Assembly (NCBI GenBank): GCA_016706275.1
Contig: JADJJY010000001.1
Coordinates: 372,001 to 436,000 of the forward strand
Length of the DNA stretch: 64,000 nt
Reading direction: 5' to 3'
Origin: Chloracidobacterium sp.
Lineage (GTDB): Bacteria; Acidobacteriota; Blastocatellia; Pyrinomonadales; Pyrinomonadaceae
In this document: piece by piece, positions 52,211 through 60,836 of the stretch
Layout of the letters: each line of letters begins with the position of its first letter
Numbering within the stretch: the stretch's first letter is position 1
Notes under the pieces: model-generated
What the model saw: only the letters and a program-made list of their open reading frames with translations
What the model was told of the DNA's origin: nothing
The model's database searches: none
Translations under genes and position numbers: made by a program

Positions 52211-52906
52211 ATGGACAAGCAACTAGAAAAAAAACACCCGCTAGCCGTCCGCTGGATGCACTGGATAAATTTTCCGCTGCTCGCTCTGATGATATGGAGC
52301 GGACTGCTGATCTATTGGGCGAACGCAGTCTACTCGCTTAGGCTAGGCAGCTACGAAGTTTTTCACTTCTTCCCCGCCGGGTTCTACGAGACGCTTGGGA
52401 TACCGTTCCGCCTCGCTGAGGGACTGCAGCTACATTTCTTTTTTATGTGGCTGTTCACCATAAATGGAATCGCCTACATAATTTACACATTTCTTTCAGG
52501 TGAATGGCGGGCACTGCTTCCGGTTCCGGCATCGTTTCGGCGAGCACCGCTCGTCGCTCTGCACGACGCACACATAGTCAAAAGCAAACCGCCACAAGGC
52601 AAATATAACGACGCCCAACGCATCGCTTACACAGGAGTGATACTGATGGGAGCGGGCTCCGTCATCACAGGCCTGTCGATTTACAAACCGACTCAGATCG
52701 GCTGGCTTACGAGCTTGCTGGGTGGTTACGAATGGGCGCGTTGGGAGCATTTTTGGCTGATGGTGCTGTTCGTGCTGTTTTTTGGGGTGCATGTTTTTCA
52801 GGTCGCAATGGCCGGATGGGCAAATTTTCGTTCAATGATAACGGGGTACGATGTTGTCGATGCTGAAAAGCCGACAACACCGAAAGAGGAGACGGTCGAA
52901 GTATGA
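52211..52906 (+). CDS. Membrane cytochrome b subunit
   Basis: This 231-residue di-haem cytochrome b-like protein has four main helices. Candidate haem His are in HPLAVRWMHWINFPLLALM, LQLHFFFMWLFTINGIAY and the late HFWLMVLFVLFFGVHVFQV. It resembles the cytochrome b561/Ni-hydrogenase/FDH-gamma group. It probably passes quinol electrons to the molybdopterin protein whose ATG overlaps its stop. The ATG at 52211 is the right start; the frame from 52094 lies inside the anti-sigma gene. Together with the next gene it looks like an electron-supplied periplasmic reductase. Confidence 0.8.
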   Translation: MDKQLEKKHPLAVRWMHWINFPLLALMIWSGLLIYWANAVYSLRLGSYEVFHFFPAGFYETLGIPFRLAEGLQLHFFFMWLFTINGIAYIIYTFLSGEWRALLPVPASFRRAPLVALHDAHIVKSKPPQGKYNDAQRIAYTGVILMGAGSVITGLSIYKPTQIGWLTSLLGGYEWARWEHFWLMVLFVLFFGVHVFQVAMAGWANFRSMITGYDVVDAEKPTTPKEETVEV

Positions 52907-53769
52907 GCGAAGACAAAGAGATCCTCATTGACGGCGTTCGCGGACTTGAGGACAAAAGCGGCACGACCGGACGCTCGTGGCCGGACGATCCTGAAAACAC
53001 GGCAACGGCGTTGAAAGAATTTCGTTACCTCAGCGAACCGATGAGCGACGCAGAGGCTAAACGTCAGATGTCCACACGCTCGCGGCGAGGATTTTTGGTC
53101 GGTGGAATGGCCGGCTTGCTCGGCATTTTTGGCTGGCGATGGATGCCGGACGAGACAAAGTCTGCATTGCTGAGGCGAACGCTCGAATTTAACGAGCGTG
53201 TCAGCCAAGTCTTTTATAGCCCCAAACGACTTGCTCCCGAGTTCCCGCCGTCGCGGATCACAGCCGCGAGATACAACGGAGCATTGGGTCTAGAGAATGA
53301 GATCACCGCGTCCGATTGGCGGTTAAATGTGGCTGGAATTGGCCGCGGCTCTGCGTTCACGATCGAACAGATCAAAGCGATGCCAAGGACGGAGATGATC
53401 ACGGAGTTCAAATGCATCGAGGGCTGGAGCACGATCGTGCATTGGACCGGCGTGCGTGTTTCTGATCTTGTAGCGGCTTGTGGCGGAGGTTCGCCTAACG
53501 ACTTGCCGCGATACGTTGCGATGAAAACACCCGATGAAAAGTACTATGTTGGCTGGGACATAGAGGCGATAATGCACCCGCAGACACTGCTTGCGTACGA
53601 GATGAACGGTGTTCCGTTAACTAACGAGCACGGTGCTCCGCTGCGGCTTGCGAGCCCAACAAAATACGGCATCAAACAGATCAAACGGATCGGCAGTATC
53701 GAATTTACAAACGAGCGGCCCCGCGACTATTGGGCGGAAAATGGTTATGACTGGTACGCCGGGCTCTGA
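52903..53769 (+). CDS. Tat-exported molybdopterin oxidoreductase (sulfite oxidase/MsrP-like)
   Basis: This 288-residue Moco protein is of the sulfite-oxidase fold. A Tat signal (RSRRGFLVGGMAGLLG) lies unusually far in, at residue 59, after a 55-residue acidic N-terminal extension. An internal ATG at 53068 would remove most of it. The molybdenum-ligating Cys is in ITEFKCIEGWSTIVHWTGVR, and SPTKYGIKQIKRIGSIEF and GYDWYAGL close the domain. MsrP repairs periplasmic methionine sulfoxide, so a similar repair role with the adjacent cytochrome b is likely. Its ATG overlaps the cytochrome stop (ATGA). Confidence 0.85.
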   Translation: MSEDKEILIDGVRGLEDKSGTTGRSWPDDPENTATALKEFRYLSEPMSDAEAKRQMSTRSRRGFLVGGMAGLLGIFGWRWMPDETKSALLRRTLEFNERVSQVFYSPKRLAPEFPPSRITAARYNGALGLENEITASDWRLNVAGIGRGSAFTIEQIKAMPRTEMITEFKCIEGWSTIVHWTGVRVSDLVAACGGGSPNDLPRYVAMKTPDEKYYVGWDIEAIMHPQTLLAYEMNGVPLTNEHGAPLRLASPTKYGIKQIKRIGSIEFTNERPRDYWAENGYDWYAGL

Positions 53770-53928
53770 TTCCTCGGCTTGGTGTTACTGCAACGCCGCG
53801 AACAATATTTTACTTTATCCCAAACCTTGGCCCAGCGCCGTCGCCACGTAAATGGCCGGCCGCACTGCGAGCAGATCTTTGTCGGCAGGTGTTGTTTTTT
53901 TGTAGATCGTAAGTCCGTCACTGGTACT

Positions 53929-54597
53929 ATGATACTCGACAGGGTGGAGCTAATAAACGAAGAATTTTATGCCGACGCGGTAACGCGGGGGCAATTAGAT
54001 CTTTTGCTTGCCGATGCTTGGCGGCATTTTGGAACTCATTTTTTTCGTTACAACTTAGGCATCTATCAGGACGATATCCGCCGCGTTATCCCTTTGCGGA
54101 TACGGCTTTCAGATTTTCAATTTTCAAAAAGTCAACGCCGCAACCTACGAAACAATAGCGACCTCCGCGTTGAGATCCGCCCAATCGAGATCACGCCGGA
54201 ATCCGAAGATCTTTTTCACCGGCATAAGCAGCGGTTCGACCAAGGCGTACCCGCGTCGATCTATGATTTTCTTTCGCTCGAACCGTCAACCATTCCCTGT
54301 GAGGCTCGCGAGATAGCGGTTTACGATAATGACAGACTCGTAGCGGTCAGTTATTTTGACATCGGTTTGACTACCACGTCCGGTATTTACGCGGCATTTG
54401 ATCCCGAGGAACGGACTCGCGGGCTCGGTGTATTTACTATGCTAAAAGAGATCGAGTTTTCGATCGACGCGGGCAAACTCTTTTACTATCAGGGATACGC
54501 CTATGAGGGGGAATCGTTTTATGACTACAAAAAACGATTTACCGCGACAGAGGAGTTTGATTGGAACGGCTCATGGGACCGTTCGGCAACAACCTAA
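53929..54597 (+). CDS. Arginyl-tRNA--protein transferase-like (ATE/Bpt C-domain) protein
   Basis: The 222-residue protein matches the GNAT-fold core of ATE/Bpt aminoacyl-tRNA-protein transferases: AWRHFGTHFFRYNLGIYQDD, PLRIRLSDFQFSKSQRRNLR, DQGVPASIYDFLS, RGLGVFTMLKEIEFS and YYQGYAYEGESFYDYKKRF. The Cys-containing N-terminal substrate-recognition segment of canonical enzymes is missing, so activity on N-degrons is uncertain. The ATG at 53929 is used; the 159 bp between it and the preceding gene show nothing clear. No clpS gene is nearby. Confidence 0.7.
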   Translation: MILDRVELINEEFYADAVTRGQLDLLLADAWRHFGTHFFRYNLGIYQDDIRRVIPLRIRLSDFQFSKSQRRNLRNNSDLRVEIRPIEITPESEDLFHRHKQRFDQGVPASIYDFLSLEPSTIPCEAREIAVYDNDRLVAVSYFDIGLTTTSGIYAAFDPEERTRGLGVFTMLKEIEFSIDAGKLFYYQGYAYEGESFYDYKKRFTATEEFDWNGSWDRSATT

Positions 54598-54630
54598 CCG
54601 CCCGTTGAAAATGTAAGCCTGCCCAATAGA

Positions 54631-54671
54631 AAATTCCCGCGGTCGGCAACGAGACCGATCCGCGGGAATTT
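54631..54671. terminator. Terminator hairpin between convergent genes
   Basis: A 12-bp perfect stem (54631-54642 with 54660-54671) with AAA/TTT ends and an inner TCGG/CCGA extension separates the ATE-like and M13 genes. It can serve both strands. Confidence 0.75.
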
Positions 54672-54689
54672 GATGCCGTTACTGATCTA

Positions 54690-56714
54690 TTACCAGATAT
54701 TGCAAACCTTTTCCCTGACCATCGCGGCACCTTGTTTGCAGGCAAATGCCTCAGCAAACTCAGGCATATTCGAGAGCGGGCCGTTGACACGAAAACGGGC
54801 GATCGCGTGAGGATCGTTTTGAGCCTGAAACGCCTCGCCCTGCGGTGTCGATACCTCAGCCCACGCCTGTGCCCAACCTAAAAAGAATCGCTGTTCGGGG
54901 GTCAACTTGTCGATGCTTGCCGGTTTAGGTTTGCCCTGCATCGATTTTTCGAATGCGGCAAATGCCATTGTCAGGCCGCCGAGATCAGCTGTGTTCTCAC
55001 CGAGCGTGAGCTTACCGTTCATAAACACGTCGCCGCCGACCTTGAATTTGCTGAACTGCTCCACGACACACGCGCTGCGCTCATCGAACGTCTTTCGGTC
55101 AGCGTCGGTCCACCAGGTTTTCAGGTTACCCTGAGCGTCGTATTTGCTGCCCTCATCGTCAAAACCGTGCGTGATCTCGTGACCGATGACTGCTCCGATC
55201 CCGCCGTAGTTGATCGCGTCATCCGCTGCCGAATCAAAGAAAGGTGGCTGCAGAATGCCGGCCGGAAAAACGATCTCGTTGAACTGCGGGTTGTTGTACG
55301 CATTGACCGTCGGCGGCGTCATTCCCCATTCTGAACGATCGACCGGCTTTGTCGCTTTTGCCATGTTGCGCCTGACCAGGAATTCGCTCGCTTTCAAGTT
55401 GTTCTGAAAATACGAACCGCGTTCGATCTCCAGGCCCTTGTAGCCCTCAAGTTTGTCGGGGTAACCGATCTTTCGGGTGTAGGCAGCGAGTTTTTCGAGG
55501 GCTTTAGCCTTCGTTGCGCCGCTCATCCAGTCGAGTTTTTGGATGCGCTCCTGATAGGCTGCGAATAGGTTGTCGATCAACTCGTTCATCCGCTTTTTGG
55601 CAGCCGGCGAGAACGCGGTTTTTACAAATTCCTGCCCAAGTGATTCGCCGATAACGCCGTCAACCTCAGCCGTGCAGGTTTTCCACCGAGCCTGCTGTTC
55701 CTGAACTCCGAATAGGTACTTTGCGTTGAAATTAAAAGACTCATCGCGAAACGCCTTGGTCAGACTGCCGGCCGAATCCGCGATGACGACCCAGCGGAGA
55801 TAAGCTTTCCAGTCAGAGACAGGAACCTCGGTCATCATCTTGCTCATTTCCTCAAAAAACTTCGGCTGGCCAACGTTTACTTCTTTAACGTTCGGCACAC
55901 CGCGCTCTCTTAGATAATCAGTCCACGAGAAATTTGGCGTTAGCTGTGCCAACTCGGCGAGAGTCTTTTTATTGTAATTCGCCTCGGAATCGCGAAGGTC
56001 GACCGGTGCTTTTGCAGCCGATGCAAAACGCTTCTGTATCGACATCACCGTCTTCGCTTCGGCGGCGGCCGCTTCTGGCGTGTCGCCCGCAAGCTTGAAC
56101 ATATTGGTCATGTACTCCGCATATTTCTGCCGCGTTTCGACCGATTTTGCATCGTCCTTGAACCAGTAGTCGCGGTTTGGCAACCCGACACCGCTTTGCG
56201 AGGCGGACGCGAGATTGACGCTGCTATTCTTGTCATCGTTCCCGATAGCAAAGCGAAAAAATCCGCCCAAACCACGGCTATGGTTCATCGCGATCTGCTT
56301 CTGCAGATCCTTGACGGTCGAAACCTTGGCGGCCTCGGCCAGGAAAGGTTTGATCGGCTCAATACCGGCCTTTTCGAGGGCATCCTCGTTCATGCACGAA
56401 GCGTAATAGTCGCCGACGAGCTGCGTATCGCTGCCCTTGGCAGCATTTGTGGTTTTGGCAGCCGTTTCAACCACCTTCTTGAGAACGTTCTGATTGTTCT
56501 CGTAAACGATCGTAAAGCTCCCCCAGCTAGGGTACTCAGCAGGGATCTTGGTTGTCTTGAGCCAGTTGCCGTTGGCGTACTGATAAAAATCGTTACAAGC
56601 TTCCGTCGAAGTATCCATCCGCCCCGTATCAAAACCTTTGCTCTGGGCAAGGGTCGCGAGCGATAGAGAAAACAACACGCAAATTGCGATAAAAGGCCTA
56701 AATACAGAAAGCAT
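54690..56714 (-). CDS. Exported M13 family metallopeptidase (neprilysin/PepO-like)
   Basis: This 674-residue zinc endopeptidase has a signal peptide (IAICVLFSLSLATLAQ). The M13 N-domain begins MDTSTEACNDFYQYANGNWL. The catalytic domain shows VNAYNNPQFNEIVFPAGILQ, the zinc motif VIGHEITHGFDDEG (HExxH) and the downstream GENTADLGGL Glu. It ends in the family-typical CNIW. An AGGAG site precedes the ATG. It degrades peptides outside the cytoplasm. The gene is alone on its strand in this stretch. Confidence 0.93.
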   Translation of the reverse strand: MLSVFRPFIAICVLFSLSLATLAQSKGFDTGRMDTSTEACNDFYQYANGNWLKTTKIPAEYPSWGSFTIVYENNQNVLKKVVETAAKTTNAAKGSDTQLVGDYYASCMNEDALEKAGIEPIKPFLAEAAKVSTVKDLQKQIAMNHSRGLGGFFRFAIGNDDKNSSVNLASASQSGVGLPNRDYWFKDDAKSVETRQKYAEYMTNMFKLAGDTPEAAAAEAKTVMSIQKRFASAAKAPVDLRDSEANYNKKTLAELAQLTPNFSWTDYLRERGVPNVKEVNVGQPKFFEEMSKMMTEVPVSDWKAYLRWVVIADSAGSLTKAFRDESFNFNAKYLFGVQEQQARWKTCTAEVDGVIGESLGQEFVKTAFSPAAKKRMNELIDNLFAAYQERIQKLDWMSGATKAKALEKLAAYTRKIGYPDKLEGYKGLEIERGSYFQNNLKASEFLVRRNMAKATKPVDRSEWGMTPPTVNAYNNPQFNEIVFPAGILQPPFFDSAADDAINYGGIGAVIGHEITHGFDDEGSKYDAQGNLKTWWTDADRKTFDERSACVVEQFSKFKVGGDVFMNGKLTLGENTADLGGLTMAFAAFEKSMQGKPKPASIDKLTPEQRFFLGWAQAWAEVSTPQGEAFQAQNDPHAIARFRVNGPLSNMPEFAEAFACKQGAAMVREKVCNIW

Positions 56715-56834
56715 CTTAGAAAACTCCTGGTGAATAAATTTATCGTTGCAGCAAAATATTTACGGACGAATCGTCAATTAGTTTCATAGTTATTCGTACG
56801 TCTGGCAAAAGCGATCGCGGTCGGGCAACGATCA

Positions 56835-58241
56835 CTAAAGGGACTTAGTCCATTCGATATACTTTTTCGAATCAAATTTCTTCCCGGTGCTTTGGCTCGC
56901 CATGTACCGGATCAGTCCAAAAACCGGCCGTTCAAACCATGCGCGGTCGTGTTTGCCAAAACACCAGAGGATACCGGCGTAGGAATTTGGATCGCGGCCG
57001 TCCAGACAGTATTTATTGTTGAGATGAACTAGCGTTTCAAACGCAACCTCATATGACGGTGACCACGCGATGACATTTTTGCCCCATAGCATCCGCACAT
57101 AATTGTGCATCTCGCCTGTCGCCACCATTTCGCGTTGAGCGGCGTTCCACAACTCGTCGTGTGTCTCACCGCGCTCTAGTTGCTCAAGTGAATAGTTAAA
57201 CCCCCGCTCATCGTCGGCATGTTCACGCATCGTTTTCTGCACCCACGCTGGCAAAGCCGCAAGCGAATCGTAATTTGGATTGTGCCGTGTCATGTTAAAC
57301 GACAGTTCGCGGCGGACGATCAGTTCCTCCAGATACGCATCGATCGACGCCTGTGGAGCGTCCGCATTGCGAACTGCAAGTGCGACCTCAAGCGGTGACA
57401 GACAGCCAAAATGCAGATACGAAGACAACCGTGAAGAGCCGTCACGGTCGGGTTTGCTGCGGGCTTTGTCATAGTCAGGCAAGATCTCTTCGACAAATTT
57501 CTTGAGACGCTTGCGGCCCTCGGTCGTTCCGCCTTTGTAATTCGTCGATGCAGGAACGCTATGATCGATGTCGCACCCGGCGACGAGCGAAGCGATGCTG
57601 TCGGCGGTCACAAGCGTCTCAGGACAATCTAGCTCGATCCCAAGACTCGAAATTTCGACAGTCTCGTTTTGCAGCGGCTTTAGATAGCGGTCCAGCAGCT
57701 TTTTTATCTTTGGCCGGATCGTATAGGCGGCGTACTCTTCTTTTTCAAATTTTGACATCGGGATAATGCTGTTTGAATCGACGACGAAGACGGGTATCTC
57801 GGCTCGCTCGGCGACGCCGCGGTTATGTTCGGGGATGATAAAGCACGGGTAGTCGTCAGTGACGATCAGAGCGGCGTCTTTGGCGAGAGCGGCGACCGTG
57901 TTTTTTGGAGCATCCGCATTATTTTGCAGATAAAACGCATAACGAATACCGAGCTGCTCGAATTCACGCCGCTTTTCTTCGACGCCTTCGAGAATAAATG
58001 TATGGATCCGGTCGCTCGCCCAAGGGTAGTAATATTTAAGTCCTTCGTACACGACTAGCGGCAGCCGCAGCTCATTCGCCCGCCGTATTGCGTAGATCAA
58101 CGCATGGTTATTGTCCACCCGCTTATACATCTGCATCCAATACAGCACATACCGCGCATTCGGGTTTATCGGTTGGTTATTTAGTTGGATGACTCTTTCG
58201 TTGATCCGCATTTGAGTCTTATTATAGTGGAGTTTGAGCAT
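56835..58241 (-). CDS. phr: Class II CPD photolyase
   Basis: This FAD enzyme repairs cyclobutane pyrimidine dimers using light. Class II signatures are YVLYWMQMYKRVDNNHALIY at the start, FRPIRP-like KPDRDGSSRLSSYLHFGCLS, then ELIVRRELSFNMTRHNPNYD, WNAAQREMVATGEMHNYVRM and LWGKNVIAWS near the FAD site, ending in KKYIEWTKSL. Length (468 residues) fits the class. An ATG ten codons in (58211) is an equally good start; neither has a clear ribosome-binding site. It suggests life exposed to light. Confidence 0.92.
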   Translation of the reverse strand: MLKLHYNKTQMRINERVIQLNNQPINPNARYVLYWMQMYKRVDNNHALIYAIRRANELRLPLVVYEGLKYYYPWASDRIHTFILEGVEEKRREFEQLGIRYAFYLQNNADAPKNTVAALAKDAALIVTDDYPCFIIPEHNRGVAERAEIPVFVVDSNSIIPMSKFEKEEYAAYTIRPKIKKLLDRYLKPLQNETVEISSLGIELDCPETLVTADSIASLVAGCDIDHSVPASTNYKGGTTEGRKRLKKFVEEILPDYDKARSKPDRDGSSRLSSYLHFGCLSPLEVALAVRNADAPQASIDAYLEELIVRRELSFNMTRHNPNYDSLAALPAWVQKTMREHADDERGFNYSLEQLERGETHDELWNAAQREMVATGEMHNYVRMLWGKNVIAWSPSYEVAFETLVHLNNKYCLDGRDPNSYAGILWCFGKHDRAWFERPVFGLIRYMASQSTGKKFDSKKYIEWTKSL

Positions 58242-58323
58242 CTAACGTTCGATTCCGATAACCATCTTGATTCTCGGCGCGTATTAGTGTTAACTTTCGC
58301 TAAAACTAGCCGCATTTAAATAT

Positions 58324-60822
58324 ATGAAACGAATCCTCATTACGTTTTTTGCACTCGTATCATTAGTCTTTATTTCACAGGCTCAGACCGCGCCGGCTGC
58401 GAAAAAGACGATCACAGCATTTACTGAAAAGATGCAAAAGATCGACGGTTTTATGCCGCTGTATGTGAATAGCGACGATGGCAAGATCTACATCGAGATC
58501 GCGAGGTTTAACCAAGAGTTTCTTTATCTTGTCAGTCTGCCGACTGGCGTCGGGTCAAATCCGCTTGGGCTCGATCGGGGGCAGTTGGGTACGACAAAGG
58601 TCGTGTCGTTTGAACGTGCGGGTAACAAGGTGCTGTTGGTCCAGCCAAATTATGAGTTTCGCGCGACCGGCGATGCCAAGCAGAAAAAGTCGGTTGAGGA
58701 ATCGTTTGCGAGATCGGTCATCTGGGGGTTTAAGGTCGAGGCTACAGAGGGCGACCGTATTTTGGTCGATGCGACCGCATTTATCGTTCGTGATGCGCAT
58801 GGCGTTGGCGACAGGATAAACCAGCAGCGGCAGGGGACGTATGGTTTTGATGAAAGCCGCAGCGCTCTTTATCTGCCTAACACAAAAGGCTTTCCGAAAA
58901 ACACCGAGGTCGAGGCGACCGTCACACTGACCGCCGGCGGTGACACCAATAATTTTGTAAATCAAGTAACTCCGACCGGCAAGCATGTGACGGTTCGCGA
59001 GCGTCACTCTTTCGTCGAGTTGCCCGATGACAAATACCGTCCGCGACGTTTCGATCCGCGAACGGGTGCGATACCGACGAGCTTTTACGATTACGGGACG
59101 GACATTAACGAAGACCTCGAGGTTCGCTGGATAATCCGTCATCGGCTTGAGAAAAAAGACCCGGCCGCCGCCGTCAGTGAGGCGGTCAAACCGATCATCT
59201 ACTACGTCGATAATGGTGCGCCAAAAGCGATCCAGGATGCTCTGATCGAGGGTGCATCTTGGTGGAATCAGGCGTATGAAGCGGCCGGTTTTCGCAATGC
59301 TTTTCAGGTCAAGGTTTTGCCCGCGGATGCCGATCCGATGGACATTCGCTACAACGTTATCAACTGGGTACACCGCTCGACACGTGGCTGGTCGATCGGC
59401 GACAGTGTCGTCGATCCGCGAACAGGCGAGATACTAAAGGGCGACGTGACGCTCGATTCGCAGCGGGCACGACAGGATTTTCTTCTCGGAACAGGTATGA
59501 TGCCGCAATATCGGTCGAGCTCAAACGCCTGTGAATTTGGCCTCTCGCCGGATGTCGATTATCTAACGGCGGATGGTTCGGCAAGCGAAGTTACGGCAAT
59601 GGCGTATGCCCGCATCCGTCAGCTCTCCGCTCACGAGGTCGGCCACACGCTTGGGTTTACGCATAACTTTGCCGCCAGCACATACAACCGCGGATCGGTC
59701 ATGGATTATCCCGCACCAATGGTGGAGATCAAAAACGGCAAGCTCGATCTTTCGAATGCTTACGCCGTCGGCATCGGGGCATTTGATAAATTTGCAGTTA
59801 AATACTCGTACGCGCAGTTTCCAAGCGGAGTGAACGAAAACGCCGAGCTTGAAAAGATTGTCCGCGAAGGCGTCGCGGCAGGGATGCTGTTTCTCTCAGA
59901 TCAAGACGCACGTCCGGCGTCCGGAGCAAATCCTCTTGCAAATCTGTGGGACAACGGCCCGGATCCGGTGGTGATGCTCAAGCACGAGATGCAGGTGCGG
60001 CGGATCGGGCTTGACCAATTTGGCCCGCAAAACATACCGACAGGCTCGCCGATGTCAGAGCTTGAGAATAAATTCTTGCCGCTGTATCTGCACCACCGCT
60101 ATCAACTTACGGCGGCGACAAAGATGCTCGGCGGCGTTTATTATACATTTGCCGTCCGCTCTGAGGCGGGACCGATACCGGCAAAGGTTGCCGACCCTGT
60201 TCCTGCCGACCAACAACGACAGGCTCTCGCCGCCATTCTCGACACGATAAAGCCTGAGGAGCTCGTAATTTCGGAAAACATCATCAAGCTATTGCCGCCG
60301 GTTGCGTATGGTTATGGTTCGGGCAGGTCTGAGCTTTTTGCAAAACGAACTAGCCCGATCTTTGACAGCACGGGTGCGGCTGAGATCGCGGCAGACATGG
60401 CTATCAGCGGTATGTTGGAACCCAACCGTGCCGCCCGTATGATCGGACAAAACGCCCGCAACAAAGTGAATCCGCATTTCCGTGAGGTCGTAGATGCTCT
60501 CATCCGCTCGACGTGGAAAGCTCCGACATCTGCTGACGGAAACCTCGCCGTAATACAGCGGGCGGTGCAAACTCTTTTAGTTTTGCGTCTTATGGATCTT
60601 GCGGCGAATGATCGAACCCAGCCACAGGTTCGCTCGGTTGCGACCGAGGCTCTGCGTGCTCTTGGTGCCTCGCTCAAAGGATCCGCGGTAACCGGTGATA
60701 CGGTGGCACATTATCGTTCAACGGTTGACGATATCGAGCGTTTCCTGACGCGGCCCGATGCTCCGCGTAAGCAGACATCGCCGCTCGCGACTCCGCCCGG
60801 AGACCCGATCGGAGGGAATTGA
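58324..60822 (+). CDS. Exported zinc metalloprotease, DUF5117/DUF5118-type
   Basis: This 832-residue protein with a signal peptide (LVSLVFISQAQ) belongs to a family of large bacterial metzincin-like proteases. A DUF5118/5117 N-terminal part covers about residues 35-300 (MQKIDGFMPLYVNSDDGKIY, RHSFVELPDDKYRPRRFDPR). The catalytic site is RQLSAHEVGHTLGFTHNFAA, giving HExxHxxxxxH, with VMDYPAPMV as the following Met-turn. The C-terminal 350 residues are helical. It likely digests proteins in the periplasm or outside. Its end is 14 bp from the convergent regulator gene. Confidence 0.85.
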   Translation: MKRILITFFALVSLVFISQAQTAPAAKKTITAFTEKMQKIDGFMPLYVNSDDGKIYIEIARFNQEFLYLVSLPTGVGSNPLGLDRGQLGTTKVVSFERAGNKVLLVQPNYEFRATGDAKQKKSVEESFARSVIWGFKVEATEGDRILVDATAFIVRDAHGVGDRINQQRQGTYGFDESRSALYLPNTKGFPKNTEVEATVTLTAGGDTNNFVNQVTPTGKHVTVRERHSFVELPDDKYRPRRFDPRTGAIPTSFYDYGTDINEDLEVRWIIRHRLEKKDPAAAVSEAVKPIIYYVDNGAPKAIQDALIEGASWWNQAYEAAGFRNAFQVKVLPADADPMDIRYNVINWVHRSTRGWSIGDSVVDPRTGEILKGDVTLDSQRARQDFLLGTGMMPQYRSSSNACEFGLSPDVDYLTADGSASEVTAMAYARIRQLSAHEVGHTLGFTHNFAASTYNRGSVMDYPAPMVEIKNGKLDLSNAYAVGIGAFDKFAVKYSYAQFPSGVNENAELEKIVREGVAAGMLFLSDQDARPASGANPLANLWDNGPDPVVMLKHEMQVRRIGLDQFGPQNIPTGSPMSELENKFLPLYLHHRYQLTAATKMLGGVYYTFAVRSEAGPIPAKVADPVPADQQRQALAAILDTIKPEELVISENIIKLLPPVAYGYGSGRSELFAKRTSPIFDSTGAAEIAADMAISGMLEPNRAARMIGQNARNKVNPHFREVVDALIRSTWKAPTSADGNLAVIQRAVQTLLVLRLMDLAANDRTQPQVRSVATEALRALGASLKGSAVTGDTVAHYRSTVDDIERFLTRPDAPRKQTSPLATPPGDPIGGN

Positions 60823-60836
60823 TCTGCAAAGTGTTG

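Noticed and set aside
53770..53928. N-terminal extension of the ATE-like protein
   Set aside because: The in-frame sequence before 53929 does not resemble the Cys-rich ATE N-domain and starts with TTG without a ribosome-binding site.
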